From positions 19,928,309-19,992,308 of the forward strand of contig CM056395.1 in the NCBI GenBank assembly GCA_029718625.1: 64,000 nt of DNA, in the 5' to 3' direction. The notes under the pieces were generated by a model, which was not told where the DNA came from, did no database searches, and was given only the letters and a program-made list of their open reading frames with translations. Origin of the DNA: Synaphobranchus kaupii (Eukaryota; Chordata; Actinopteri; Anguilliformes; Synaphobranchidae). Shown here one piece after another: positions 11,416 to 31,919 of the stretch (position 1 is its first letter; every line of letters starts with the position of its first letter). The position numbers were made by a program, and so were the translations under genes.

Positions 11416-12303
11416 ATTACTTTTTTTTTTTTTTTTTTAAATCCCATTGGTTTTTTTTGTATTTTACCTTTTACTTTGTTCAAACAAGTTTGGTACATTG
11501 GAGTATGACTGGTTTACAGGTGGAAACCCCCTGTGTGAAAGACGGACAACACTGATTAAACAAAACGCTTAAACAACGCTAAATGCCATCTGAACCCAAA
11601 AACGGAGGCTTCAAAGGGAAGCACAATTCATTCAGCTTGGTTTCTATCATCCCCTATTAATATTCTTTGGTAACATGTAATTGAACAGAATGAGTGTTTT
11701 GTGTTCAGTACAACTGAATATATTTTTTAGGTCACGTTGTTGCAGACAGAGATGCCCATCAGTTTCAGTTTTGGTTGCTTGTTACAGTCACAAAATGGCG
11801 GCCAAGCACAGAGTAATAACACCAGTCTTTGTTTACTCACATACAAAGAGTTGCAGAACCAATGTAAGCAGTTATAAAATGTACATTTATGCTTTGCATG
11901 TAGAGTTGTAATACAAATTCCTGCATCTGACACCGTATTGATCAATATTCATTACATAGATTAAGTAGTTATGCATAGGCTGCATCCCAATATTCTTCAC
12001 TCCCCACCTCCTTTCCTCCACTCCTCTCCAACCAGGAAATATGCAAAACTGTCTGTATGTTTCAAGTACAAGTAGTTGCATGTACAGTATACAATATACC
12101 TGACATTGCGGTCCACGTTGAAACATTAATTAATATTTAATAATTAATATGTAATCAATATGAGATCAGCAACATTAGATTAGGACACAAAGATCCGTTT
12201 CCGGGGCACGGAAGGCAGGAGGTGGAAGTGGAGGAAAGGAGGGTGCATTTTTCGAGTATTGGGACGCACCCATAGTATTGCATCAAGAATCAGTGCATCA
12301 TCT
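11416..12303. other. 3' flank of CCDC86
   Basis: Contains a T-rich run at 11421-11438 and, read on the minus strand, the 3' UTR and downstream DNA of CCDC86. No separate gene was recognised. Confidence 0.4.
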
Positions 12304-18998
<6,695 letters not shown>

Positions 18999-19199
18999 AG
19001 CTTGAAGTGACGGCTTCCCAACAGAATCTTGTCCTGGTAACGTTACTCTAATGAAGGTTTTCACGGAGCTCTCCGGTTAAAAACACGTGTACGGAACCCA
19101 CGCAGTTTATTCCCGACTATCTTCTTCTTCGGTTGGGTTTAATGGCGGCTGGTATCCTGGGAGAAAGGTGCATTACCGCCACCACGCGGCCAGGATGAA

Positions 19200-19800
19200 C
19201 CTCTTCAACTCATCTCAGCCCAACTATGATTGTCATCTATTCAGCCGAGTATACAGAAAACCCATCACTCAATCTATTGCTCAGCCTGGTATTAAATATT
19301 GGGATAAATGCCCCCCAATCCAACTCGACCAGATGCTGGGTCTTTGGAGCCATCTGTGTACATAGACATGTAGGAATAGAATTTACTTTTGATAAACCTG
19401 GACACACTCTACCCATCTCTACTGCGTTACCCCAGTCCATACGTTGTTCCAGCCGCCCAAACTCTACCATTAGTTTATAAAACAGCCATTGTGGTATGTC
19501 AGACAAGGCTACCACCGGGCAGTAGCCAAATCCCTTTAGCCCATATTCCTCAGCCTGTTTTCCAATCACCCATCCAAAACTCCTTCCTAGTTTATCTGAG
19601 TGTTCCCAGCAGTTTTGTAATACACTCGGGCCTGGATGTCACCCAGTACGCCCATCTCCACCCTGAGAGCATTAAGAGGGGTTGATTTAAACGCTCCACA
19701 GCATAACCTAAGTGCCCTAGCCTGTATTGTATCCAGCTGTTTCAGGACCGTCTTAACTGCTGATTCATATACCATACAATTCCAGACTATATTTTACCAT
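19200..19800 (-). pseudogene. LINE reverse-transcriptase C-terminal fragment
   Basis: On the minus strand 19775-19587 reads KTVLKQLDTIQARALRLCCG, then FKSTPLNALRVEMG, the region just after the RT domain in R1/I-like LINEs (LDxIQ..ALRL..GAF.S.P...L..E.G). A second frame (19569-19237) continues the element. Frame breaks and the missing RT core show that it is dead. Clade (I/Nimb-like) is tentative. Confidence 0.65.
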
Positions 19801-19880
19801 AGAATATTATATAGGGAAACAGAGAAGACAAAAGACACTGAATGTTGGTTAGTTCTGCCCCCTGCCGTTGAGGCATGTAC

Positions 19881-20024
<144 letters not shown>

Positions 20025-20496
20025 TACAGTGCACCCCTGGTAAAGATGAGTAAAAAGGGTTATAAAAAAATTAACCGTTTGGTGAATTAGCTTAATGTCA
20101 CACTGAAAAAATGAGAAAAATCCACCCTTTAATTGAAGTGAATTTATTATGAGAAAAAAAAATTCCCTCATCAAGAAATAATTATTTTTAACAAAACCAC
20201 GTTTGCCGCAATTATTGGCACCCCTGCATTTATATATAGAATAAAGTAATAATTTTTAATATTTGGTCGCATATCCTTTGCATGCCATGCCATTCTAATG
20301 TCTGTGACCCAACAACATCAAAAGACTCTTGATATCTTATTTTCTGGTACTCTCACAAGCGATTCTATAACATATCTGCATTTGAATGGATTTCTATGGG
20401 AATTGGGGGGTGGGACTAGATTTAGCTGTAAATTACACTGTAACAGTATGGAACACATGGTTGGCTAAATGGCTTTAAGTCATCAAAGGTCTAACG

Positions 20497-21235
20497 CAGT
20501 GGTTCTCAACCCTGGTCCTGGGGACCCCCTGTGTATGCTGGTTTTCGTTCCAACCACAATTGCAATACCAGAATTTTAACAACCTGTTATTTTTTCTTAA
20601 TTAGGCTAGGTGTTTTTATTGTATAGAGAGAACACTTTAAACTCTTTACTCTCTTAAGCCACGTTATGTTAGCAATAGCTATGCATGCTTTGAAGAAAAA
20701 AAAATCCCATGTTCGTTATGCTTATTGTGTTATATTGCAAACAATTACAAAGAAGAGGTAAGAACTCAGGTGAATAGGCTCCTAATTAGGTAATTGAATA
20801 CAAGTTTAAGTTCCTTCATAATTTTTTCCTTAAACTTGTTAACACAATGCAGGTTTGGCTCGTTATCATTTGCTTTGTCTTTGAATTCTTCATTATTTAC
20901 CAAACGGTTAGTTTTAGTGGCCATGTGTCCACAATTTCACCAATTATGAGCCAATTGATTCACTTCAGTCTTTAATTTGATCAGTTAAAACATTTTTTAC
21001 CTCCTTTTAATTGTTTACAATACAGCACAATGTGAATATTGGACTTTTATTCTTCATGGCATGCATAGCTATTACTAACATAATGTGGCTTAAGAATGTA
21101 AATAATCCCTCTAAACATTAAAAACACCTAATTAAGAAAAATTAACAGTTTGTTAAAATTCAAGTATTGCAATTGTGGTTGGAACGAAAACCAGCATACA
21201 CAGGGGGTCCCCAGGACCAGGGTTGAGAACCACTG
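20497..21235. mobile_element. hAT MITE with perfect 8-bp duplication
   Basis: Starts CAGTGGTTCTCAACCCTGG and ends with the exact inverse. GTCTAACG is duplicated at 20489-20496 and 21236-21243. 739 bp, palindromic, non-coding. The same family is at 32282-33022, with partial copies near 31040-31340 and 31470-31880. Confidence 0.92.
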
Positions 21236-21262
21236 GTCTAACGTATCAAACAAGCCTTAAAG

Positions 21263-21467
21263 CAGGGGTGTCCAATCTTATCCGAAAAGGGCCGGTGTGG
21301 GTGCAGGTTTTTGTTTTAGCCCAGCACAAAGACACCTGATTCTACTTATCAATGTCTTGATTGAAGACCATGATTCGTTAATTAGTTGAATCAGGCGCCT
21401 TTGTGCTGGGCTAAAACAAAAACCTGCACCCACACCGGCCCTTTTCGGGTAAGATTGGACACCCCTG
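21263..21467. mobile_element. Short hAT MITE with perfect 8-bp duplication
   Basis: Near-perfect 205-bp palindrome starting CAGGGGTGTCCAATCTTA. CCTTAAAG is duplicated at 21255-21262 and 21468-21475. Only about 20 bp from the preceding MITE. Confidence 0.92.
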
Positions 21468-21640
21468 CCTTAAAGCATCACTCTGCTGCCAGAAATACAG
21501 TAGATATGGATGGATGGATGGATGGAATACTTTAAGGGTTGTTTCTCCCGACTTATTTTTCCATAGAGTTCCGTCGGAAAATGAGTCAGGAGAAACAACC
21601 CTTAAAATGTGTGTGGAGTACAGAGCCGAAACAACCAAAA

Positions 21641-22730
21641 GTTGAATTACCATTCAACTGGAAAAACTACATGTCGCATAATATTACACCACACTCGGCG
21701 AACCTTAATGGCGTCATAAAATAAGTTCCAACCACCCCACCGGAAAAGGAAAGAGAAAGGAGTTTGCCCTCTTTGATTTAGCTTTTCTGTGAGTAAGAAT
21801 AATAATAACTTGTACTAGAATAATACCTACTAGATAACGTCAGACGTATCAGCGGACATAGCTAGCAATGTATGTGCATGTGCAGTTGAGCATATTTTAA
21901 ATCTTGCAAGTTGCAGTTTGTGAAATTTGTCCGGCGTTGTTTACGGTGTTTACCAGATTTTACGTTGTATAGCATATCTCGCCAACAAGCAATTCAACGT
22001 TTTTCAGTTCGCCTGACGTTTGAATTGTAACTTTTGCCAGTTTTCATATATAATAAACTAAAAACGCGTGTAGTTGCTAGCTAACGATATAGCTACGAGT
22101 CTAGCCAGTTTGATATGCTACCATAATTTAGCTAAACTCGTTACGTAAATAAAGAGAGCCTATGCTATGGTGAGAAATGACAAGAGCGAAAAGTTTTCAA
22201 ATTGAGTTGTCAGTAACAATCCTTACTGAAATGGATCAACGCAGAAAGGAAGGGACAGTCCTAGAGTGTCAGTTCAGTAGATTAACTATACTGGATTAGA
22301 ATGTGACTAGTAAATGCATTTTAAAACTAGGATCATGTTATTTGAATATGTTGTGCTTATTGTCGTTGCAGGGACTGTGATGAAAAGCTGAAATGGAACA
22401 AGGGCTTGGAATTCACTCCTGACTTTGAATACCTGCGGATTTTAAAAATGAAACATGTAATATGATCTTTAGGTCCATTAAATAAGGGGAAAAAACATTT
22501 GATAATAAAGGTGATCAAAAATGCACATCTAACTGCTTCATCATTTCCCCTATATATCAGGGAGAAATGACAGTGGTTAAGTTAAACTGCAATATGATAC
22601 ATATCTGCGCCTTACAGCACACTGTACAAGTCAGTGTTATTCCACTGTTTTTTACCTCCTGGTGAAGATCCTATTTTTACCCTCCACCCTAAAACGAGCT
22701 GAGCGGGCATATTTTGGCGGCTACGCACAG
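21641..22730 (+). other. 5' flank and leader region of CLDND1
   Basis: Precedes the first coding exon. Acceptor-like CTACGCACAG ends at 22730, so the ATG exon probably begins at 22731 and an upstream non-coding exon is expected here. An acceptor-like TCGTTGCAG lies near 22371. No promoter element could be fixed. Confidence 0.4.
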
Positions 22731-22781
22731 GGCACGGTGACCGAACAGACAGGAAAAACAGCTCAGCGATCCGCATTTGCG

Positions 22782-24625
<1,844 letters not shown>

Positions 24626-26040
24626 GCCTACCGCCATCACATCTCACTCAAAATACGGGAAAACCGTTTTCAACCGTCTGTAGCTGACATCATCATGGAC
24701 CCCCCCCCCCCCTCTCCCCCTCTCCCTGTTTTGTTTCTTCTGGCTTTTTTTTTTATTTTATTTTTTTTATACCAATGCAATGCATATTTGCCAGTCTTTA
24801 TAGTATGGCTATTATAGAGGGGTTAGTGTTATATAAAGGGCCAGCCAAGTGACTCAAAGATGGCATGTGCAGGAGCCAATGTTCAGAACACTGTCAGCAG
24901 CAGCAACCTTTCTAGAACCTGGTACCTAATATTGTTATTAATGTTCTGGTTATTTTTGCCAGTGTATAGTGCTATTGTGTGTGTTTTTTGTTTTGTTTTT
25001 GAAACATTTATTTCAAAAAAATCTTCTTTTTTTTTTTTGGATGGCCATTTCAGAGGAATCACAATGTTTCCCTCTCAGTTTAAAAAAATAAATAAAAATT
25101 GTAGTAGTGTTTGTATTTTTTTTTATTTTATTGACAATTGATCAGTAAATGGCCCCTCTGTTTATATAAATTGTATCCTTTCCTTTGTGACAAAGTTTTT
25201 ATATTGCTATTATTATTGCATGCATAGTTAAATTTTTTTCCTGGGGCTTTAAGTGATTTTTAAAAAAAAAGTTTTTTAATTGTAAATATTTTTTTTTTTT
25301 ACCATTTTGACTTGTAAATGGTTATCACAGTTACAATTGCTAGGATTTATCTTGCATTTGATTTTGATGTGTTGTTTGTTCAAAACTTATAGGGATAGTT
25401 GCTTTGATTCACTTTTTTTTCTCCAGTCACTTAAAATGACTGACATTATTAGTAAACCTTTGGTATTCTAAGTTCTTTAACATTGACATTGTGTAACGCC
25501 ACTCCTGTAATATAGGACGTGAAGGAATTTGGAATCTTGACATTTCTGAACTGTACTGTAAACTTTTATGTAGAAGTCAGTGGAGCACATGTGCCAATCC
25601 TGAGGTAGTTGAATTAGGTGGATGCTTGCACCATGTAATGTTCACAGTCAGGGCTGCCTGATGAAATCTATTACTCCGGGCCCGGGGACAATATTATTTA
25701 CCACAAGTTCACAGACCATTGGGCCCCACCCTCCTCCAGGCCCTGTTCACTGTAGGAGAGCGGGGTTAAGTATTGGAAATTCAGGTAGGCCCTGGGTTAA
25801 TGGTTTGACTTCCTCGTCCCACTTAATATTAAACCACCCTTGAGGGTTAAAGCACCCTTCTAATATCACGGCACAGCCTTGTTTGTGTCCTGGGGAGAGA
25901 CCCGCATATCATCAAGGGCACAGCACACACTTCTCACCTCTGATTTGTCCATTATCTGACATACCTGGGACAATCATAGGTAAGAGCATGTTATCTGAAG
26001 CATGAAGAGGGACGCTAGTTTTTGAGGTGTGAGTTTAGCT
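24626..26040 (+). other. CLDND1 3' UTR and downstream DNA
   Basis: After the stop codon come a C-run (24698-24710) and long T-rich stretches. AATAAATAAA near 25087 is a candidate polyadenylation signal. No second gene was seen before the palindrome at 26050. Confidence 0.5.
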
Positions 26041-26054
26041 GAAACCCGGGCTAC

Positions 26055-26945
26055 ATTCGGATCCAATTTAACACGCTCCCTTCCCTTGCTGTCTTCCCTC
26101 GAGGGAGCTATCTTGTGAAGCAATTTGCTACGTGCAGCAAGCAAACTTAAAAGGTGCTCAGCAAGGGAGGATTGATGAGAAACGAACAAAAACGGAACTG
26201 AACCGCCCTCGCGTCATTTTGGAAATGCAACACCATAGAGTTAAAATGTGACTGCCCACTTTTTCCATGTGGAGCATTGCATTGTGGGATTTCCTTCTTG
26301 CTGGAAGCTTGCATTTTATACCCTTGCTGGAAGGATAAACGAGGGAGCGAGGGAATATAATTACTCCCTGCCCTTTCTTAAATTGGATCCGAATCACACT
26401 TGGTGTGGCTGCCATATTTCATCCTGCCATTTTTGGGATTCCCCCTTGAAGCAAGGGAAGAGAACGAAAGGAAGAAAGGATACATTTCGGATCCGAACGC
26501 AGCCCCATCGGATCCGAATTGTATGCTTCCTGTCGATACCTTCTCTTGCTTTAAGTGGGGAATCCCCAAAATGCCAGGATAAAATATGGCAGCCACACCA
26601 AATGGGGTTTGGTTCCAATTTCAGAAAGGGGAGGGAGTAATAATATTCTTTCATTCTCTTGTTTATCCACCAAGCATATATAAAATGCAAGCTTCCAGCA
26701 GGAAGGGAATCCCACAATGCAATGCTTCACACGTTAAAAGTTGGCAGTCACATTTCAGATTTATTGGTTAGCACGTCCTATATTGGTTGCAAGGGTCATT
26801 CAGTTCTGTTTTGGGTTTTTTTTCCCGTCCATCCTCCCTTGCAGAGCACCTGTTAAGTTCACTTGTCGCACGTCACAAATTTTGTCACAAAATAGCAGAC
26901 TCGAGGGAAGAGAGCAAGGGAAGGGAATGTGTTCAATTGGATCCA
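26055..26945. repeat. Large imperfect palindrome (~0.9 kb)
   Basis: The outer left block (GGATCCAATTTAACACGC near 26059) and CCTTCCCTTGCTGTCTTCCC return inverted at about 26900-26943; the centre is near 26500 (TTCGGATCCGAA). Five GGATCC sites mark symmetrical positions. Arms include the paired GGATTTCCTTCTTGCTGG / CCAGCAGGAAGGGAATCC. Overlapping ORFs on both strands are by-products. Probably a long-hairpin MITE. Confidence 0.75.
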
Positions 26946-26959
26946 AGTGCAGCCCATTC

Positions 26960-27747
26960 TCTGAACTCGCAGACTTGGGACCTCAAAAGGCGTGTTTTCT
27001 TCAAGTCCATGAGTGGTTTGGGCTGACCCATTATAAAAACATTTAGCGGTCTTAATGGACCTTTCACACCCTCTATCTCCATCGATGCAGACATTAAAGT
27101 CTGCAAGTCCACAGTCCATGAGTCCAGAGGGCTCAGTTTGGGATTCAGCCACTGTTTGATCCTTGGAAGTCACTGTGACAAATGTATTAACCAGTAGTAG
27201 TGTAGTGACAACGTTGATTGCCTTAACGAAGGTTTAGACTTGTTATAGCATGTGTCCTTTCCTACTTCACCTTGCATTCCTACATATTATTTACTGAAGC
27301 AATTCTGGTTAATGGCTGCCATTTCACCCACAACCTACTCACCACAATCCCAGCTCCTTAACCACTGTGTCACACTGAATATTTCAGTGGGTAACTATTT
27401 GGATAGTTTTGTAATTCACCAGTGACAAATTGAGAACATGGTTAGTCTTATGTTACTGAGCCAACTCCGTAAGAACAGAAGAAAGCTAAACATGTCAATG
27501 TGCAGACTGTTGAAAAATCTGCTCCAAAGTGGAATAAAGGAACTTTGATCATATCTAGTTTATTGATGGATTGATTTTTCTTTAATAATGATGATTTAAC
27601 ACAATAGATTCATAAAATGTTTGTTTTTTTTGAGCTTCAGAAAGAGCTGGAGTGATGTATCTGGTGGTTAATCGGTGACATCTCCTCATTCTCCCTGGCC
27701 TTCCTCTCTCCGTCTTAGCTGTTTCTCTGCCATCCTCACCTCTTCCT
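26960..27747. other. 3' flank of the ACY3-like gene
   Basis: Contains the repeat end near 27120-27155, a weak SINE-like remnant at about 27280-27375, and the presumed 3' UTR of the minus-strand ACY3-like gene. No other gene seen. Confidence 0.4.
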
Positions 27748-30636
27748 CTACTCCTCCTCCTCCTCCCCCTCTCTCAGTCTCTTCACACACAGTGGTGGGA
27801 TCTCCACTTTCTTCATGCGAGTGAGCGTGAGAGCAGTGCCCTTCTCGTAGTATGCGCTCTCGTTCACAAAGACCGGATAGAGAGGCTCCTCCCCTTTGTA
27901 TGCCAGCGTCTCCCCGGAGAAGGACAGGAACATGGGGTCTCCCGGGCAGAGGCGGCAAAAATCCCGGTCCTGGAGGGGGGTGGAGGGTTTGGCAGCGGGA
28001 ATTTATTAATTATGTGATAATGTTTCTTTTGTGCCCAACATTTTTAGAAAATGTTACTATGGGTCATTTGTATTCCCTCTTACCCTTGAAGAGGCTTATT
28101 TTTACCTTAAAAAACTGCAGTAGTCTCAGAAGAGGCGAGTTAACTGTGTAACCAACTGCTTTAATTGATCGATTAAATGCAGAGTAACAACAAAAAACCT
28201 GCAAGAGTGAATACTGCCGATCTAGGTATGCTGGCAGAAAGATAGTATATGATTGCTGATGTAAAGAAGTCGTGAGAGAAAGAGAAGGGGGAAGAGGTGG
28301 GTGTTCGGTGTTTGTACCTGAAGCTGAGGATGAATTACAGCTGTCAATTCATGGGTCTCTGGATCTCTGGGATAATCAATATTCTTCACAAAAGTGTACA
28401 CCTCCAGTACACCTCCCTCAAACTCAATGCCTGAGAGGGAGAGCTACAGTGCCATCACCAGGTGTAAACATATCAGTATGTCAGAAAAGTACAGAATGAG
28501 CTGCTCCTACCACACACAAAAAAAAACTAGTAAATAAGGCATTCTTAATTTGAACCAGAGTACTGCTGGGAGAAGTATATTGGGTACCTGAGTTGAATAG
28601 CCGGATCCATTCCAGAATACGCTGGACACCTTCTTTCATGGAGTTAAAGATGTCAGCTCTGACCAGGCCATGGGGCTGTGGGCCAAGCTCTATTGCTACA
28701 CAAATCTGCACGTGTCAACTCGGCAAATTCACAGGTTTCAAGACTTGAAATTACACTGTGCATCTCTTGCACACGTGCGGTGTAAAATCAATCAAAACAC
28801 ACACACACACACACACACACACTTACAGAGGTTGTGTTTGCCAACAGATGCCAGATAGTAAGACTGATCGGGAGGGAGATTAAGATTGAGAAGCCTCACG
28901 GGCACAGAGGATATCTTCGCCTGTGGAAATAAAATTCACTGTCATATCTCGGTGCCACAGACGTGCATCAGTTTACACTGCGTTCCATAAATAAACTACT
29001 TTTTAAAAAATGGAATAAGAACATTTTTATTATTTTCTATCCCATTTTACTTTACTGATCTGCTGTTCATAAAGTACTTTGGCCAAAATCTGTGAAAACA
29101 AGTTACGGGGGGAAATAATAATAGCTTGGGCAATTTTGGCATAAATTTATATGCACCCTAATATACAAGAATTCAGAATATTCACTCTTCTACTGCTGTC
29201 TGTTCTTATGGCTTCTACCACCTAGAGCTGACAACTGAGCTATTTCTTATTTCTTTCGCACACTGCTTGCAAAGTGAGGGGACAGGACACATAGTAGACA
29301 GGGGTCTGAGTGGACGGGGGACAGGGAATGGGTCACATTCGGTCACGGCCCTGGTCTCCCAAAAAGCCCCATCACATGCCTTTCGTACATATCCCCATGA
29401 AGGCGCTTAAATGCTTTAGGCTCCGGCTCTGCAGGGATCGTTTGCTCTTGCCTGGAGATGCTTGTAGATGTGCAGGCAGATCCAGTCGCAATCGGAGTTG
29501 GAGATAGGCCCATGTTGGCTGTGGTGTTATGGAGGTCACAGATCAGGTCAATTGCACAGTCACTGCCCCTTGGGCCTAGTAGGGCGTTCAGCTCCTGGGC
29601 TCGAGCAATCTCATAGGGTGTCCCATCTGAAATTGGAATACTGAGGGTGGGAGAGAGAGAAAGAGAAGGAGTTTGGGAGGTAGAGCATGAAAATAAAGGG
29701 AAAGAAGAGAGATAGGATTCTGAATCCATGAAATGGCATTCAACCCCTTCCATTCTCCTCATCATTCTCATTCTCGGATGCAGCAGCATACACCTCCCAA
29801 CACCAAGATTCGCCTTCAGTCCAGGTAGACTGGACTCCCACACTGCAAAAACCAAATCTTAACAAGCATTTTAGTCTTATATTTAGACTTTAGAATCTTA
29901 TTTATGTTGCTTTTTTGCTAAATAAGACAAAAAAAAGATTGCCAGTGAGATAAGATAATTTCACTTTTCAAGCTAAACGTAGCTTAAAACAAGCTAATAT
30001 TTTCCACTTTAGAGAAAAGAAATAAGATTTTAAGTCTCATTACAAGACTAAAACACTTGTTAAGACACATACTCAGTGCACATACTGTATCCCACATCCA
30101 TTGCTCTGCTTTTGCATCAGGGTTCTGAGGTGGAGCAGACATTCCAAAAGACATGAGCGACATCAGAGAACTTTGAAAGCACAGTTCATCCGTCAATAGG
30201 AATGCTCAATTGTGGAGCCACAGTAGGTGCACTATTTAATTTGTAAATAAATGTGCATCATTGTCATCTTTTGCAGATTTCACGTAAACGTTGTGTCTTG
30301 CATCATTTACAGAAAATTTGCAACTGCATTTATTCCTTTTCTTGCATTTATTTATTTTTTACCTCAAAGAGACTCTGACCTCAATGAGTCGGTCAGGGGT
30401 ATGGCCTCCTACCTGAGCGTGGCAGCAGTAAAGCACCGGTTGAGGTCCTGCTCAATGTATCTACTGCACCGCTGGATGGCGCGGGGGTTGGATATGACCG
30501 TCACCACGGCCTCTGCCTCCTCCTCCAGTTCCTTCCGCTGCCACTCACGCACCAGGTAAACTCCAGAGAGCTCGTTTCCATGGGTACCACCACACAAGGC
30601 CACACGGGGGACAGCTGGAAGACTCACAGGCTCCAT
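27748..30636 (-). pseudogene. acy3: ACY3/aspartoacylase-like gene, frameshifted
   Basis: Six exons on the minus strand: 30636-30413, 29640-29452, 28920-28827, 28695-28588, 28430-28318 and 27969-27748. Zinc and active-site motifs of the aspartoacylase family are present: THGNE (His19, Glu22), DLNRCF, LHNTTANMG (His112), IELGPQPHG and YPVFVNESAYYEKG. These enzymes are cytosolic zinc amidohydrolases that remove acyl groups from N-acetylated aromatic amino acids and mercapturates, or from N-acetylaspartate. Just after NMG the frame breaks: 20 bases stand where relatives have 27, so 7 nt are missing, and the downstream SDCDWICLHIYKHLQ is in another frame. With 7 nt more, the total would be 318 residues, as in the family (human ACY3 319). 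Exon 2 ends at a GC donor (CAG|GCAAGA). Either a recent null allele, a pseudogene or a sequence error. Confidence 0.88.
28796..28822. repeat. (CA)n touching the ACY3 exon 3 donor
   Basis: On the minus strand exon 3 ends at 28827 and the intron begins GTAAGTGTGTGTG, so the GT repeat merges with the splice donor. Confidence 0.95.
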
Positions 30637-31900
30637 CTGGTGGTGGGGATTCACCACAGGTTGTCACAGAAAAAAGGGGGTGGACATCCTCTACCCCGGG
30701 GTGTGTCCGAATCAGCACCCTTCCATACTATTAAGTATGCTTGTTCAGCAGACATGACGAGAAAGTCGTACATTTTCTCTAAAGCTAGTATGCTTAAAAC
30801 TCCTTATGATATACTTACTTCCGGGGTTTCACTGAGTATATTCGGGTGCACACTTTTCAAGAAGTACGCAAACATTTTGATTGCATAAATATGACCTGCA
30901 GTTATGCTGATGTTTTCCTTCAATAACAACAAAAACAATTAGACACTTTTTAGAGTCTATTGAAGGACGATTTACCCTCTTAAAGCCACATTATTCCAGA
31001 AGTAGCTATCTATGCCCTAAAAAATAAATGTCCATATTCACAACCCAGGAATTTCAATCGGTAAGACCAACTTATGCTTGCATTTACTGTGCTGTATGGA
31101 CAACATTGCAAATAATTCCAATTGAAAGAGGTTCCATTTTTAATTGATGATTCAATTACAAAATGACAGGTGAAATCAGTTGGATCCTATTTGCCAATAG
31201 TGTGGAAAACTGAAACTGAATGTGTTAAAATAAGTTTAACCACACAATTAAGGTAGAACATATTTTAAACAACCGCATTTGATTGAGAGATTGGTTTACA
31301 CCTTATCCCCAGGACCAAGGTTGAGAAACACTGATCTACCCATAGAGACAGGGCAATGTATTTAACCCAAAATCCAACAAACAACAGCAGTGGTAAATTA
31401 AAAAATTTAAAAAGAGCCAGTGATCCTGTGTATCCCATGCACACTCACCTCTATATGGCCTATATGCAGCAATGGTTCTCAACGTCAGTCCTAGGGAACC
31501 CACTGTGTATGCTGGTTTTTGTCAAAGCCAATCTCTTTATCAATTAAGGTTGTTGAAAACATGTTTAAGTTCCACCATAACAAATGCGTGCTTAAACTTA
31601 TTTTAACACAATGCAGGTTTGGCTCATTGCCATTAAATGAATGCATATGACATTCATTTTGCACAAATGGTTTTGGGATTCTTTACCATATAGTACATAC
31701 AGCAAAGAAAATTAAAGCATTGTTGGTCTGACTGATTCCTGGGATGTGAACATGGGACATTTATTTTGGAATGAATTGCAATGTCTGCCATTATGTGGCT
31801 TTAAGAGGGTAAATAATCCTTTGATAGTCTGTAAAAGTGTCTAATTAAGCACAATTAGCAGCTCATTACAATACAGAGCTTGTAATATTATTAAAATTCA
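30637..31900. other. Upstream of the ACY3-like gene, MITE remnants
   Basis: Holds two partial copies of the CAGTGGTTCTCAACC hAT MITE family: one ending near 31340 (CAGGACCAAGGTTGAGAAAC) and one starting near 31471 (ATGGTTCTCAACGTCAG). No gene was seen. Confidence 0.55.
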
Positions 31901-31919
31901 TCGTACACCACGGTCCTGC

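Larger units (their letters stand above)
20245..21640. repeat. Palindromic repeat family, copy 2, split by two MITEs
   Basis: Matches copy 1 (ATATTTGGTCGCATATCCTT, CATCAAAAGACT, GGGAATTGGGGGGTG). The copy is interrupted by hAT MITEs at 20497-21235 and 21263-21467, then continues with CATCACTCTGCTGCCAGA and the hairpin CTCCCGACTTATTTTTCC / GGAAAATGAGTCAGGAG. Confidence 0.7.

Noticed and set aside
26158..27173. Cluster of overlapping ORFs on both strands
   Set aside because: They mirror each other across the large palindrome and show no protein family signature.
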